From Hasllibacter sp963833115 (GTDB lineage Bacteria > Pseudomonadota > Alphaproteobacteria > Rhodobacterales > Rhodobacteraceae), in contig CAWHWS010000002.1 of the NCBI GenBank assembly GCA_963833115.1, positions 992,001 to 1,056,000 on the forward strand: DNA of 64,000 nucleotides. The letters are read 5' to 3'. The position numbers and the translations under genes are program-made. Below are positions 39,012 through 47,908 of this stretch, in pieces (position 1 is the stretch's first letter; every line of letters begins with the position of its first letter). A model generated the notes under the pieces. The model ran no database searches, was not told the origin of the DNA, and was given only the letters and a program-made list of their open reading frames with translations.

Positions 39012-40793
39012 ATGCCAGCCAAGACCTCCCGGGGCGCCGCCGCGCGCGTCCTCCGCTTCTCGTTCCGCCAATGGCGGCGCAGCCCGCTGCGCATCGCGGC
39101 GCTCGTCGCCGTGGTCCTCGCCGCCACGCTCGCCGACGTGCTCGTGCCCGTCGCGACCGGCGCCCTGATCGACGCCGTCGCCGCCCCGCCCGAGGAGGGG
39201 CGCGCCGAGGCCCTGCGCGGGCTCTGGCTCGTCATCGCCCTCATCGCCGGGGGGATCGTGCTGAACAGTCTGTCCTATCTGCTCATCGTGGACGTCACGC
39301 TCGAGCAGATGTCGCGCGTGCTCCAGGGCGGGTTCGCCCGCGTGCAACGCCTGCCGGCCGACTGGCACGGAAACGTCTTCGCCGGCTCCACGGTCCGCCG
39401 GATCACGCGGGGCGGCTGGGCGCTCGACCTTCTGAACGACGCGCTCCTCATGGCGCTGCTGCCGTCCGTCGCCGCCCTCGTGGGCACGACGATCACGCTG
39501 GCGACGTTCGACCCCTGGCTGGGCCTCGCCGCCCTGATCGGCTCGGCGGTGTTCGTCGCGACGAACGTGTCGCTCTCCATGCGATGGGTCGCGCCGGCCA
39601 ACTCCCTGGCGAACGCCCAGGACAGCCGCGTGAGCGGCGCGATCTCCGACGCGATCGGCTGCAACGCGGTCGTCAAGTCGCACGCCGCGGAGGCGCGAGA
39701 GGAGGCGCGGCTCGCCCTCGTGGTGGACAAGTGGCAACGGCGCACGCGGCGCACCTGGCTGCGGGGCACGTCGATGTTCCTCATCCAGGACGCCCAGCTC
39801 CTCGTGCTGCGCGCGGGCGTGCTCGGGGCCACGATCTGGCTCTGGGCGATCGGCCGGGCGACCCCCGGGGAGGTCGCGTTCGTGTTCTTCGCCTTCGGCA
39901 CGCTGCAGGGCTACCTGCGCTCCGTCGGGCAGGACATCCGCAACCTCCAGCGCGCCATGAACGACATGGAGGAGCTCGTCGCCCTGGAGGACGAGGCGCC
40001 CGAACGGGACGGCGCCCCGATGCCCGCGCCCGCCATCGGGCGCGGCGGCGGCGCGTCGGTGGCCTGGCGGCAGGTCGATTACGGCTATGCCGGGGCGGCC
40101 ACGCCGCTCTTCGCCGGCGTGGACGTCGCCATCCCGGCCGGGCAGCGCGTCGGGCTGGTCGGGCGCTCGGGCTCGGGAAAGACGACCTTCGTCAAGCTCA
40201 TCCAGCGGATGCACGACGTGACCGGCGGCGCCATCGAGCTCGCGGGCCGGAACGTCGCGGACATGCCGCTGGCCGACCTGCGCCGCCTCCTCGCGGTCGT
40301 GCCGCAGGATCCGGTCCTCTTCCACCGGACGCTGGCGGAGAACATCGCCTATGCCCGGCCCGATGCCGGCATGGAGGCCGTGCGGGAGGCGGCGGCGCGC
40401 GCCGGCGCGGCGGAGTTCATCGAAGCGATGCCCAAGGCCTACAGGACCCTGGTGGGCGAGCGGGGCATCAAGCTCTCGGGCGGGGAGCGCCAACGCATCG
40501 CGATCGCGCGCGCGTTCCTGTCGGACGCGCCGGTCCTGATCATGGACGAGGCGACGAGCGCGCTCGATTCGGAATCCGAGGCGCTGGTGGCCGCGGCATC
40601 CGAGCGGCTCATGGCCGGGCGCACGACCCTGGTGATCGCGCACCGCCTCTCGACCGTGGCGGGGCTGGACCGGCTCCTCGTGTTCGACCGCGGCCGGATC
40701 GTGGAGGACGGCACCCATGCCGAGCTGCTCGGGCGCGAGGGCGGCGCCTACCGCGCGCTCTACGAGCGGCAATCCGCGGCCATGGCCGCCTGA
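39012..40793 (+). CDS. ABC transporter, fused membrane and ATPase domains (exporter type)
   Basis: A 593-residue half-transporter that should act as a homodimer. Residues about 25-330 form the six-helix exporter membrane domain (hydrophobic segments near 27-50, 72-95, 150-170, 172-195, 258-285). The ATPase follows with Walker A GRSGSGKT near residue 384, the Q-loop VVPQDPVLFH, signature LSGGERQRIAIARAFL, Walker B VLIMDEATSALD and the switch His VIAHRLS. It is of the MsbA/lipid-and-multidrug type, and no peptidase or peptide-binding domain is present. The substrate is unknown. It has its own promoter region with a 23-residue ORF upstream. Confidence 0.9.
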   Translation: MPAKTSRGAAARVLRFSFRQWRRSPLRIAALVAVVLAATLADVLVPVATGALIDAVAAPPEEGRAEALRGLWLVIALIAGGIVLNSLSYLLIVDVTLEQMSRVLQGGFARVQRLPADWHGNVFAGSTVRRITRGGWALDLLNDALLMALLPSVAALVGTTITLATFDPWLGLAALIGSAVFVATNVSLSMRWVAPANSLANAQDSRVSGAISDAIGCNAVVKSHAAEAREEARLALVVDKWQRRTRRTWLRGTSMFLIQDAQLLVLRAGVLGATIWLWAIGRATPGEVAFVFFAFGTLQGYLRSVGQDIRNLQRAMNDMEELVALEDEAPERDGAPMPAPAIGRGGGASVAWRQVDYGYAGAATPLFAGVDVAIPAGQRVGLVGRSGSGKTTFVKLIQRMHDVTGGAIELAGRNVADMPLADLRRLLAVVPQDPVLFHRTLAENIAYARPDAGMEAVREAAARAGAAEFIEAMPKAYRTLVGERGIKLSGGERQRIAIARAFLSDAPVLIMDEATSALDSESEALVAAASERLMAGRTTLVIAHRLSTVAGLDRLLVFDRGRIVEDGTHAELLGREGGAYRALYERQSAAMAA

Positions 40794-40878
40794 GGGCCGC
40801 CTCGCACCCGTGAACGGAGCGCCCTTGTGGGCGTCGCGGCGCGAGGCGAGGGTGCGGGCCTCGATCCCGGAGGCGCCG

Positions 40879-42498
40879 ATGCCAGACGACCCGATCCGCG
40901 CCGCCGACGTGCTGGCCCGCCGCCTGGCCGAGGCGGGGGTGCGCCGCGCCTGGGGCATGCCGGGCGGCGAGGTCCTGACCCTCATCGACGCGCTCGAGCG
41001 GGCGGGGATCGAATGCGTCCTGTGCCGCCACGAGACCGCCGCCGGCTTCATGGCGGAGGCCGACTGGCACGCCACCGGCGCGCCGGGCGTGATGCTGGCG
41101 ACGCTCGGCCCGGGCGCGATGAATGGAGTCAACGCGGTCGCCAACGCCCATCAGGACCGGGTGCCGCTGATCGTGCTCACCGGCTGCGTGGACGAGGACG
41201 AGGCCGCGACCTACACCCATCAGGTCATGGATCACCGCGCCGTGTTCGCGCCCATCACCAAGGCCGCGATGCGCCTGTCTGCCGGAACGGCCGGCGTCGT
41301 CGCGGACCGCGCGGTCGCGCTCGCGATGGAGGGCCGGCGCGGCCCCGTGCATGTCGACGTGCCCATCGGCGCGGCGGCCGCGCCCGCCGGCGGCCCCGAT
41401 CCGCGGCGGGCGCGCCCCGCGCCGGCGGTTCCGGACCGCGCCGCCCTGGACGCGATGCGCGCCGCCCTCGTGGGCGCCGAGCGGCCCCTGATCGTCGCCG
41501 GGCTCGACGCGATCGACGGCGCCGCGCCCGCCGCGATCCGTGCGATCGCCGAGGCGCTCGGCGCCCCGGTGATCACGACCTACAAGGCCAAGGGCGTGCT
41601 CGACGAGGATCACGCCCTCGCGCTCGGCGGCGCCGGCCTCTCGCCGAAGGCGGACGAGGTGCTGCTGCCGCTCCTGCGCCGCGCCGATGGGATCCTCCTG
41701 GCCGGCTACGACCCGATCGAGATGCGCCCCGGCTGGCGCGGCGTCTGGGACCCGGCGGCGCAGGCCGTGATCGACCTCTCGGCCGCCCCGAACGACCACG
41801 ACATGCATCACGCGACCCATTCGGCCGTGGGCGACGTGGGCGCGGCGCTCGCGCTCCTGGCGGAGGGCATCCCCGAGGCGCCCCGAGGGGCCTGGGGGCG
41901 GGAGGTCGCCGCGGCGAGGGACGCGCTCGCCGCCGCCTTCCCAGCGGGCGAGGACTGGGGCCCCGCCGCCATCGTCGACGAGGCCCGCCGCGCGATGCCG
42001 CCCGGCACCCGCGCCACGGCCGATTCGGGCGCGCACCGCATTCTCCTGTCGCAGATGTGGCGCTGCGAGGCGCCCCGCGGGCTGATACAGTCCTCGGGCC
42101 TGTGCACGATGGGGTGCGGCGTGCCCCTCGCCATCGGCGCGGCCATCGTGGAGCCGGACCGGCCCGTCATCGCCTTCACCGGCGACGCGGGCTTCCTCAT
42201 GGCGCCGGGGGACCTCGCCACGGCCGCGGAGCGAGGCGCGCGGCCGATCGTCGTCGTGTTCGTGGACGCCTCGCTCGCGCTGATCGAGGTCAAGCAGAGG
42301 GGCCGGCAGCTCCCGAACCGCATGGTCGACTTCCCACCGCCCGACGTCGCGGCGATGGGCCGGGCGCTGGGCGGGGCGGGGGTCGACGTGCGCTCGCGCG
42401 CCGAGCTGCGCGCCGCCCTGCGGGCCGCGGCCTCGGCGGCCACCTTCACCGTCATCGCGGCGCATATCGAGCGCGGGGCCTATGACGGACGGCTCTAG
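40879..42498 (+). CDS. acetolactate synthase-like thiamine diphosphate-dependent enzyme
   Basis: A 539-residue three-domain ThDP enzyme. The PYR domain starts at once (AGVRRAWGMPGGEVLTLIDAL) with the catalytic Glu in RHETAAGFMAEADW. The middle domain and then the PP domain follow, with ThDP-Mg motif TGDAGFLMAPGDL. Where acetolactate synthases have the metal-binding Asn after the motif, this protein has Asp (FVDASLALIEVKQ). It could be a 2-oxoacid decarboxylase or carboligase. The ATG at 40879 has GGAGG six bases upstream. It overlaps the CaiB-type CoA-transferase gene by 17 bases, so the two likely act in one pathway. It does not look like oxalyl-CoA decarboxylase. Confidence 0.85.
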   Translation: MPDDPIRAADVLARRLAEAGVRRAWGMPGGEVLTLIDALERAGIECVLCRHETAAGFMAEADWHATGAPGVMLATLGPGAMNGVNAVANAHQDRVPLIVLTGCVDEDEAATYTHQVMDHRAVFAPITKAAMRLSAGTAGVVADRAVALAMEGRRGPVHVDVPIGAAAAPAGGPDPRRARPAPAVPDRAALDAMRAALVGAERPLIVAGLDAIDGAAPAAIRAIAEALGAPVITTYKAKGVLDEDHALALGGAGLSPKADEVLLPLLRRADGILLAGYDPIEMRPGWRGVWDPAAQAVIDLSAAPNDHDMHHATHSAVGDVGAALALLAEGIPEAPRGAWGREVAAARDALAAAFPAGEDWGPAAIVDEARRAMPPGTRATADSGAHRILLSQMWRCEAPRGLIQSSGLCTMGCGVPLAIGAAIVEPDRPVIAFTGDAGFLMAPGDLATAAERGARPIVVVFVDASLALIEVKQRGRQLPNRMVDFPPPDVAAMGRALGGAGVDVRSRAELRAALRAAASAATFTVIAAHIERGAYDGRL

Positions 42499-43705
42499 GG
42501 GCGCCCTGGACGGGCTCGTGGTCCTGGACCTGACGCGCATCCTCGCGGGACCGACGGCGACGCAGCTCCTGGGCGATCTCGGCGCCGACGTCATCAAGGT
42601 CGAGAACCCGGCCACGGGCGGCGACGACACGCGGCAATGGGGCCCCGTCTTCGTGCGCGGGCCGGATGGGGAGCGCACCGACCTCAGCGCCTATTTCATG
42701 GCCGCCAACCGCAACAAGCGCTCGGTCGCCGTCGACATCGCCACCCCCGAGGGACAGGACGCGATCCGCGCCCTCGCCGCCCGCGCCGACGTGGTGGTGG
42801 AGAACTTCAAGCCCGGCGGCCTGGCCCGCTACGGCCTGGGCCACGAGACGATCCGCGCCGCGCGCCCGCGCCTGGTCTGGTGCTCCATCTCCGGCTTCGG
42901 CCAGACCGGGCCGAACGCGCACCTGCCGGGTTACGACCTCATGGCGCAGGGCTACGGTGGGATGATGTCCCTGACCGGCGCGCCTGACGGGCCGCCGACG
43001 AAGGTGGGCGTCGGCATCGCCGACGTGATGTGCGGCATGTACGCGGCGACCGGCATCCTCGCGGCCCTGCGTCATCGCGACCGCACCGGGGAGGGGCAGC
43101 ACATCGACATCGCCCTGGTGGACAGCCAGCTCGCCTGGCTCATCAACGAGGGCACGAGCTATCTCGAGAGCGGCGAGCTGCCGGTGCGGCGCGGCAACGC
43201 CCACCCCTCGATCGTGCCCTATCAGCTCTTCGCGGTCGCGGACGGGCATGTCCTCGTGGCGGTCGGCAACGATTCGCAGTTCCGCCGCTTCGCCGCGTTC
43301 CTCGGGGCGGACTGGGCCGCCGACCCGCGCTTCGCGACCAACCCGGCCCGGCTCGAGCATCGCGCCGCGCTCATCCCCCTCGTCGAAGCGGCGATGGCGC
43401 GCCTGACGCGGGACGCGGCGATCGCCGGGCTGGAGGCGGTGGGCGTGCCGATCGGCCCGGTCAACGACCTCGCCCAGGCGCTGGGATCGGAGCAGGCCGC
43501 GGCGCGCGGCGCGGTGGCGGAGGTTCCCAGTCCGGACGCGGCCGATGGCGCGGTGCGCCTGCTCGGCAACCCGCTCAAGCTCTCGGCGACGCCGGTCGCC
43601 TATCGCCGCGCCCCGCCGCGCTGCGGCGCCCATACGCACGAGGTGCCCGAGACGCGGGCGCTCGCGCCCCGGGATGCCCGCGGCCCGGGCGATCCACCGA
43701 CCTGA
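42482..43705 (+). CDS. CaiB/BaiF-family (class III) CoA-transferase
   Basis: A 407-residue family III CoA-transferase. LVVLDLTRILAGPTATQLLGDLGADVIKVE is the usual N-terminus, and the catalytic Asp is in PGYDLMAQGYGGMMSLTG. NRNKRSVAVDI, VENFKPGGLARYGLG and WCSISGFGQTGP are further family marks. It swaps CoA between carboxylic acids, with substrates unknown. The ATG at 42482 lies inside the 3' end of the ThDP enzyme gene, so the two are co-translated. Together they may activate and decarboxylate, or make and activate, a 2-oxoacid. Confidence 0.88.
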   Translation: MTDGSRGALDGLVVLDLTRILAGPTATQLLGDLGADVIKVENPATGGDDTRQWGPVFVRGPDGERTDLSAYFMAANRNKRSVAVDIATPEGQDAIRALAARADVVVENFKPGGLARYGLGHETIRAARPRLVWCSISGFGQTGPNAHLPGYDLMAQGYGGMMSLTGAPDGPPTKVGVGIADVMCGMYAATGILAALRHRDRTGEGQHIDIALVDSQLAWLINEGTSYLESGELPVRRGNAHPSIVPYQLFAVADGHVLVAVGNDSQFRRFAAFLGADWAADPRFATNPARLEHRAALIPLVEAAMARLTRDAAIAGLEAVGVPIGPVNDLAQALGSEQAAARGAVAEVPSPDAADGAVRLLGNPLKLSATPVAYRRAPPRCGAHTHEVPETRALAPRDARGPGDPPT

Positions 43706-43822
43706 CGCGACGTCCCGCGCCCCCGGGCCGGTCACCTGTGCGTTAGGTGACGCGCATGTGCGTGGCGCCCGGCCGATCGGCGCGTCAAGGCGCCGGGGGC
43801 GCAGATGCAGGAACCCATCGCG

Positions 43823-45178
43823 ATGACAGACGACCTCTTCGGCCTCCCCATCACGGCCCGTCCCGCGGCCGCGGCGCCCTGGGCGCGTGTCGTCCGAGGC
43901 GTCCTCGCGCATGATGCCGGCACGCCCGACCACCTGGCCGCGACCCTCGCCGCCGATCCGGATTTCGCGATGGCGCAGGCGGCAAAGGGCCTTTTCCTGA
44001 TGCTCCTGGGCCGCGCCGAGCTCGTCCCCGCCGCGCGCGGCGCCCTGACGGCCGCGCGCGCCGGGGCCCGGGGCTCCGCACGGGAGGCGTGCTATGTCGA
44101 CGCCTTGGCCCGCTGGCTCGGCGGCCGTCCGTCCGGCGCGGTCGACAGCCTGGACGCCGCGCTCGCCATCGCGCCGGGCGATGCGCTGGCGATGAAGGTC
44201 GGTCATTCGATCCGCTTCGTCCTGGGGGATGCGGCCGGCATGCGCGCCTCGCTGGAGCGCATCGCGCCCGCCTATGGCCGCGACCATCCGGCGGCGGGCT
44301 TCCACATGGGCTGCCATGCCTTCGCGCTCGAGGAGACCGGCGACTACGCCGACGCCGAGGCCTCGGGCCGGGCGGGCCTCGACCTCGCCCCCGATGACGC
44401 GTGGGGCCTGCATGCGGTCGCGCACGTGCACGACATGACCCATGCGCCGGACGCCGGCATCGCATGGCTCGCCGGTCGCGAGGAGAGCTTCGCGCACTGC
44501 AACAACTTCCGGTTCCACGTCTGGTGGCACAAGGCGCTCATGCACCTGGACCGGGGCGAGCACGCGGCCGTCCTGGCGCTCTACGATCAGCGCGTGTGCG
44601 CGGACCCGTCCGAGGACTGGCGCGACTTGGCCAACGCAGCCTCCCTGCTGATGCGCCTGCAGCTCGACGGCGTGGGGGTCGGCGACCGTTGGGAGGTGGT
44701 CGCCGACCGCGCCGCCGCGCGGACGGACGACGCGTGCATGGTCTTCGCGGACCTGCATTACCTTATGGCCCTCCTGGGCGCGGGCCGGGCGGAGATGGCG
44801 GCCGCGATGACCGCGCGCATCGCGCGGACCGCTCGGGGCACGGACGAGGTCGCGCGCCGCACCGCCGTGCCGGGCCTGCCCGTGGCCGACGGGATGACCG
44901 CCTTCGCCGCCGGGGACCACGCCCGGGCCTGGCGGAGCCTTTCGGCGGCCCTGCCGGACCTGCCGCGTGCCGGGGGCAGCCATGCCCAGCGCGACGTGTT
45001 CGAGCGCATCGCGGTCGACGCCGGGATCCGCGCCGGCGCCTGGACGGGGGCCGAGACGCTGATTCGGGCGCGAACCCGCCGGCGTGGCGGGCACGAGGAC
45101 GCCTTCGCCGCCGGCCGGCTCGACATGATCGCCGCGGCGCGGCAGGACGCGGATCGCGGCCCGCGCGCCGCCCTCTGA
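43823..45178 (+). CDS. TTC38-like tetratricopeptide repeat protein
   Basis: A 451-residue soluble alpha-helical protein. DLFGLPITARPAAAAPWARVV at the start and the central HAVAHVHDMTHAPDAGIAWL and FRFHVWWHKALMHLDRG segments match the TTC38 family, whose function in bacteria is unknown. The rest is Ala-rich helical repeats. I prefer the ATG at 43823 (AGGA ten bases upstream, family-typical N-terminus) over the in-frame ATG at 43805. It lies 117 bases after the CoA-transferase gene and 19 bases before opgC. Confidence 0.75.
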   Translation: MTDDLFGLPITARPAAAAPWARVVRGVLAHDAGTPDHLAATLAADPDFAMAQAAKGLFLMLLGRAELVPAARGALTAARAGARGSAREACYVDALARWLGGRPSGAVDSLDAALAIAPGDALAMKVGHSIRFVLGDAAGMRASLERIAPAYGRDHPAAGFHMGCHAFALEETGDYADAEASGRAGLDLAPDDAWGLHAVAHVHDMTHAPDAGIAWLAGREESFAHCNNFRFHVWWHKALMHLDRGEHAAVLALYDQRVCADPSEDWRDLANAASLLMRLQLDGVGVGDRWEVVADRAAARTDDACMVFADLHYLMALLGAGRAEMAAAMTARIARTARGTDEVARRTAVPGLPVADGMTAFAAGDHARAWRSLSAALPDLPRAGGSHAQRDVFERIAVDAGIRAGAWTGAETLIRARTRRRGGHEDAFAAGRLDMIAAARQDADRGPRAAL

Positions 45179-45197
45179 CCGCCAAGGTATCGCGTCC

Positions 45198-46415
45198 ATG
45201 ACGATCGCCGCCGACCCGCCTTATGCGTCCGCCGCCCGCGCGGCGCCCGCCGCGACCGTCCGGGACCCGCGCCTCGACGTGTTCCGCGGCACGGCGATGT
45301 TCATCATCCTGCTGGCCCACACGCCGGGCAACACCTGGACGATGTGGATCCCCGCGCGCTGGGGCTTCTCGGACGCCACCGAGATCTTCGTCTTCTGCTC
45401 GGGCATGGCGAGCGCGATCGCCTTCGGGCGGACCTACGACCGCGCCGGCTGGCTTCTCGGGACCGCCCGCGTCGCCCATCGCTGCTGGCAGGTCTACTGG
45501 TTCCACGTCGGCCTGCTGATGGCGACCCTGGCCCTGACCGTGGCGCTCACGCAGTCGGGCCTGGGCGACAAGAACTACTGGGGGCAGCTCAATCTCTGGC
45601 CCCTGATCGTGGACGGCGACAAATGGGACAACGCGGACATCGTCCTGGGATTCATGACCCTGCGCTACGTGCCCAACTATTTCGACATCCTGCCGATGTA
45701 CCTGGGCGTGCTGGCGATGATGCCGGTCTTCGTGGGGATCGCGCGCCGGTCCTTCCCGCTGGCGGCGGCGGCCTCGGTCCTGTTGTGGCTGGCGGCGCAG
45801 GAGGGGCTGACCTCGGCGCTGGGCCTGCCCCGCCTGGCCTTGCCGGCCGAGCCATGGACGGACCGCACCTGGTTCTTCAACCCGTTCGGCTGGCAGCTCG
45901 TCTTCTTCACCGGGTTCGCCTTCATGGCCGGCTGGCTCCCGCGCCCGCCCGTGACGCCGTGGCTGATCGGCCTCGCCGCGGCGGTCCTTCTGCTCTCGGT
46001 CCTCTATTCGAGCATCGGCACGCGGGAGCTGGGCCTCGAGTTCGCCCGGGACTGGCGCGCATCCAATGCCGCGTGGGCCGACAAGTCCGACCTCGGCCTG
46101 CTGCGCTACCTGCATTTCCTGGCGCTGGGCTACCTCGCCTGGGCGGCCTGCGGGGCGGGCGGGCGGCGCCTGATCGCGCTCGCGCGGGGGGCGGGGCGCG
46201 TGCCCGTGGCGTGGATCACCAAGGTCGGTCAGCAGAGCCTCGCGATCTTCGTCGTCTCCATGGCGCTGGCGCGCTTCAACGGGTTCGCCCTCGACGTCGT
46301 CGGGCGGACCGCCTGGACGACGGCGCTCGTGAACCTCGGCGGGTTCGCGATCCTGATCGCGGTCGCCTACGGGGTGGGCTGGTTCAAGGCGTCGCCGTGG
46401 AAGGTGCGCGCGTGA
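45198..46415 (+). CDS. opgC: OpgC-family membrane acyltransferase
   Basis: A 405-residue integral membrane protein with about ten hydrophobic segments, matching OpgC, which adds succinyl groups to osmoregulated periplasmic glucans. The start DPRLDVFRGTAMFIILLAHTPGNTW holds the conserved Arg and His of the family. FSDATEIFVFCSGMASAIAFG and the later LPMYLGVLAMMP are typical. AAGGT precedes the ATG. The stop overlaps opgG in a GTGA, making an opgC-opgG-opgH operon. Confidence 0.9.
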   Translation: MTIAADPPYASAARAAPAATVRDPRLDVFRGTAMFIILLAHTPGNTWTMWIPARWGFSDATEIFVFCSGMASAIAFGRTYDRAGWLLGTARVAHRCWQVYWFHVGLLMATLALTVALTQSGLGDKNYWGQLNLWPLIVDGDKWDNADIVLGFMTLRYVPNYFDILPMYLGVLAMMPVFVGIARRSFPLAAAASVLLWLAAQEGLTSALGLPRLALPAEPWTDRTWFFNPFGWQLVFFTGFAFMAGWLPRPPVTPWLIGLAAAVLLLSVLYSSIGTRELGLEFARDWRASNAAWADKSDLGLLRYLHFLALGYLAWAACGAGGRRLIALARGAGRVPVAWITKVGQQSLAIFVVSMALARFNGFALDVVGRTAWTTALVNLGGFAILIAVAYGVGWFKASPWKVRA

Positions 46416-47908
46416 TCGGGCGGCGGGGCCTCCTGGGCACGGCCCTGGCGGCGCTGGCGCTGCCCCGCGGCGCGCGGGCGGCGGGGCCGCCTGTGCCGTT
46501 CGGGCCGCACACCGTCGCGGACATCGCCCGCGCCGCCGCCGCGCGCCCCTACGCCCCCGTCCCGGACGTGCCGCCCGAATGGCTGGCCCTCACCTACGAC
46601 CAGTATCGCGGCATCGTCTTCGATCATCGCCGCGCGCTCTGGACCGGCACCGACGCGCCCGTGCGCGTCGATCTCTTCGCACCCGGGCTCTACTTCCCCC
46701 GCCCGGTCGCCGTGCACATGGTCGAGGGCGGGATGGCGACGCCCGTGCCCTACGACCGGACGAAGTTCCAGCACGCCGACATCGTGCCGGACCTGCCGGC
46801 GCGCGAGGAGATCGGCTATTCCGGCATCCGCCTGCGCACCGGCTGGGACGGGGACGGCAACTTCCAGGAGTTCGCCGTCTTCCAGGGGGCGAGCTACTTC
46901 CGGATGATCCCGCATGGCGGCATCTACGGCCTCTCGGCGCGCGGCCTCGCCATCGGCACCGGGGGCCCGGGCGAGGAGTTCCCCGACTTCACGACCTTCT
47001 GGATCGAGCGCCCCGCGCCCGGCGCGGAGACCTACACGGTCCACGCCCTCCTGGACGGGCCGACCGCCACCGGCGCCTACCGGTTCGACGTGACCCCCGG
47101 CGAGGAGACCCGCGCCCGCGTGACCGCGACGCTCTTCGCCCGCCAGGACGCGCCCCATCTCGGCCTCGCGCCGCTCACCTCGATGTTCCTCTTCGACGAG
47201 ACCAACCGCAACCGCTTCGACGATTTCCGCCCCGCCGTGCACGACAGCGACGGGCTGGCGATGCACAACGGCGCCGGCGAGCGGATCTGGCGCCCCCTGG
47301 CCAATCACCGCACGCTCCAGATCAGCGCCTTCGTCGACGAGGACCCGCGCGGCTTCGGCTTGTCGCAGCGCGCCCAGGAGCAGCGCGACTTCGCCGACTT
47401 CGAGGCGCTCTATCACCGCCGCCCCTCGCTCTGGATCGAGCCCGGCGAGGGCTGGGGCCGCGGCGTCGTGCGCCTGGTGGAAATTCCGGCGGACCGCGAG
47501 ATCTACGACAACGTCGTCGCCTACTGGCTGCCCGCGTCGACCCTTCCGGCCGGGGAGGCGATGGCCTTCTCCTACGCGATGACATGGCGGAGGGGCCTGC
47601 CGGAGGCGCCGGTCAGCCAGGTCACTCAGACGCGCATCGGCAAGGGGTTCGAATCCGGCCGCGTCTGCGCGATCGATTTCTCCCCGCACCCCGACCTCGA
47701 GGGCGACCTGGACGGCGTCGTCAGCCACATCGCCTCGAGCGCGGGCGACCTCTCGGGCGGCATCTTGCAGCGCAACCCCGACACGGGCGGCGTGCGCTTG
47801 AGCTTCGCGCTCGAGCCCGGCACGGCCGAGGCGTCCGAGCTCCGCGCGCAGCTGCGCCGCGACGGGCGCCCGATCTCGGAGGTGTGGCTCTACCGATGGA
47901 CGGCATGA
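46412..47908 (+). CDS. opgG: periplasmic glucan biosynthesis protein OpgG/MdoG
   Basis: A 498-residue periplasmic protein needed to build the beta-glucan backbone of osmoregulated periplasmic glucans. The N-terminus GRRGLLGTALAALALPRGARA has a twin-arginine Tat signature, as in E. coli OpgD, rather than a plain Sec signal. The MdoG domain follows (YDQYRGIVFDHRRALW, FQEFAVFQGASYFR, IYGLSARGLAIGTG, LTSMFLFDETNRNRFDDFRPAVHDSDGL). The GTG start at 46412 overlaps the opgC stop. It overlaps opgH in an ATGA. Confidence 0.92.
   Translation: MIGRRGLLGTALAALALPRGARAAGPPVPFGPHTVADIARAAAARPYAPVPDVPPEWLALTYDQYRGIVFDHRRALWTGTDAPVRVDLFAPGLYFPRPVAVHMVEGGMATPVPYDRTKFQHADIVPDLPAREEIGYSGIRLRTGWDGDGNFQEFAVFQGASYFRMIPHGGIYGLSARGLAIGTGGPGEEFPDFTTFWIERPAPGAETYTVHALLDGPTATGAYRFDVTPGEETRARVTATLFARQDAPHLGLAPLTSMFLFDETNRNRFDDFRPAVHDSDGLAMHNGAGERIWRPLANHRTLQISAFVDEDPRGFGLSQRAQEQRDFADFEALYHRRPSLWIEPGEGWGRGVVRLVEIPADREIYDNVVAYWLPASTLPAGEAMAFSYAMTWRRGLPEAPVSQVTQTRIGKGFESGRVCAIDFSPHPDLEGDLDGVVSHIASSAGDLSGGILQRNPDTGGVRLSFALEPGTAEASELRAQLRRDGRPISEVWLYRWTA

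Noticed and set aside
40879..43705. Oxalyl-CoA decarboxylase plus formyl-CoA transferase (oxalate module)
   Set aside because: The ThDP enzyme has acetolactate synthase-like motifs and not those of oxalyl-CoA decarboxylase, so the resemblance is in gene pairing only.
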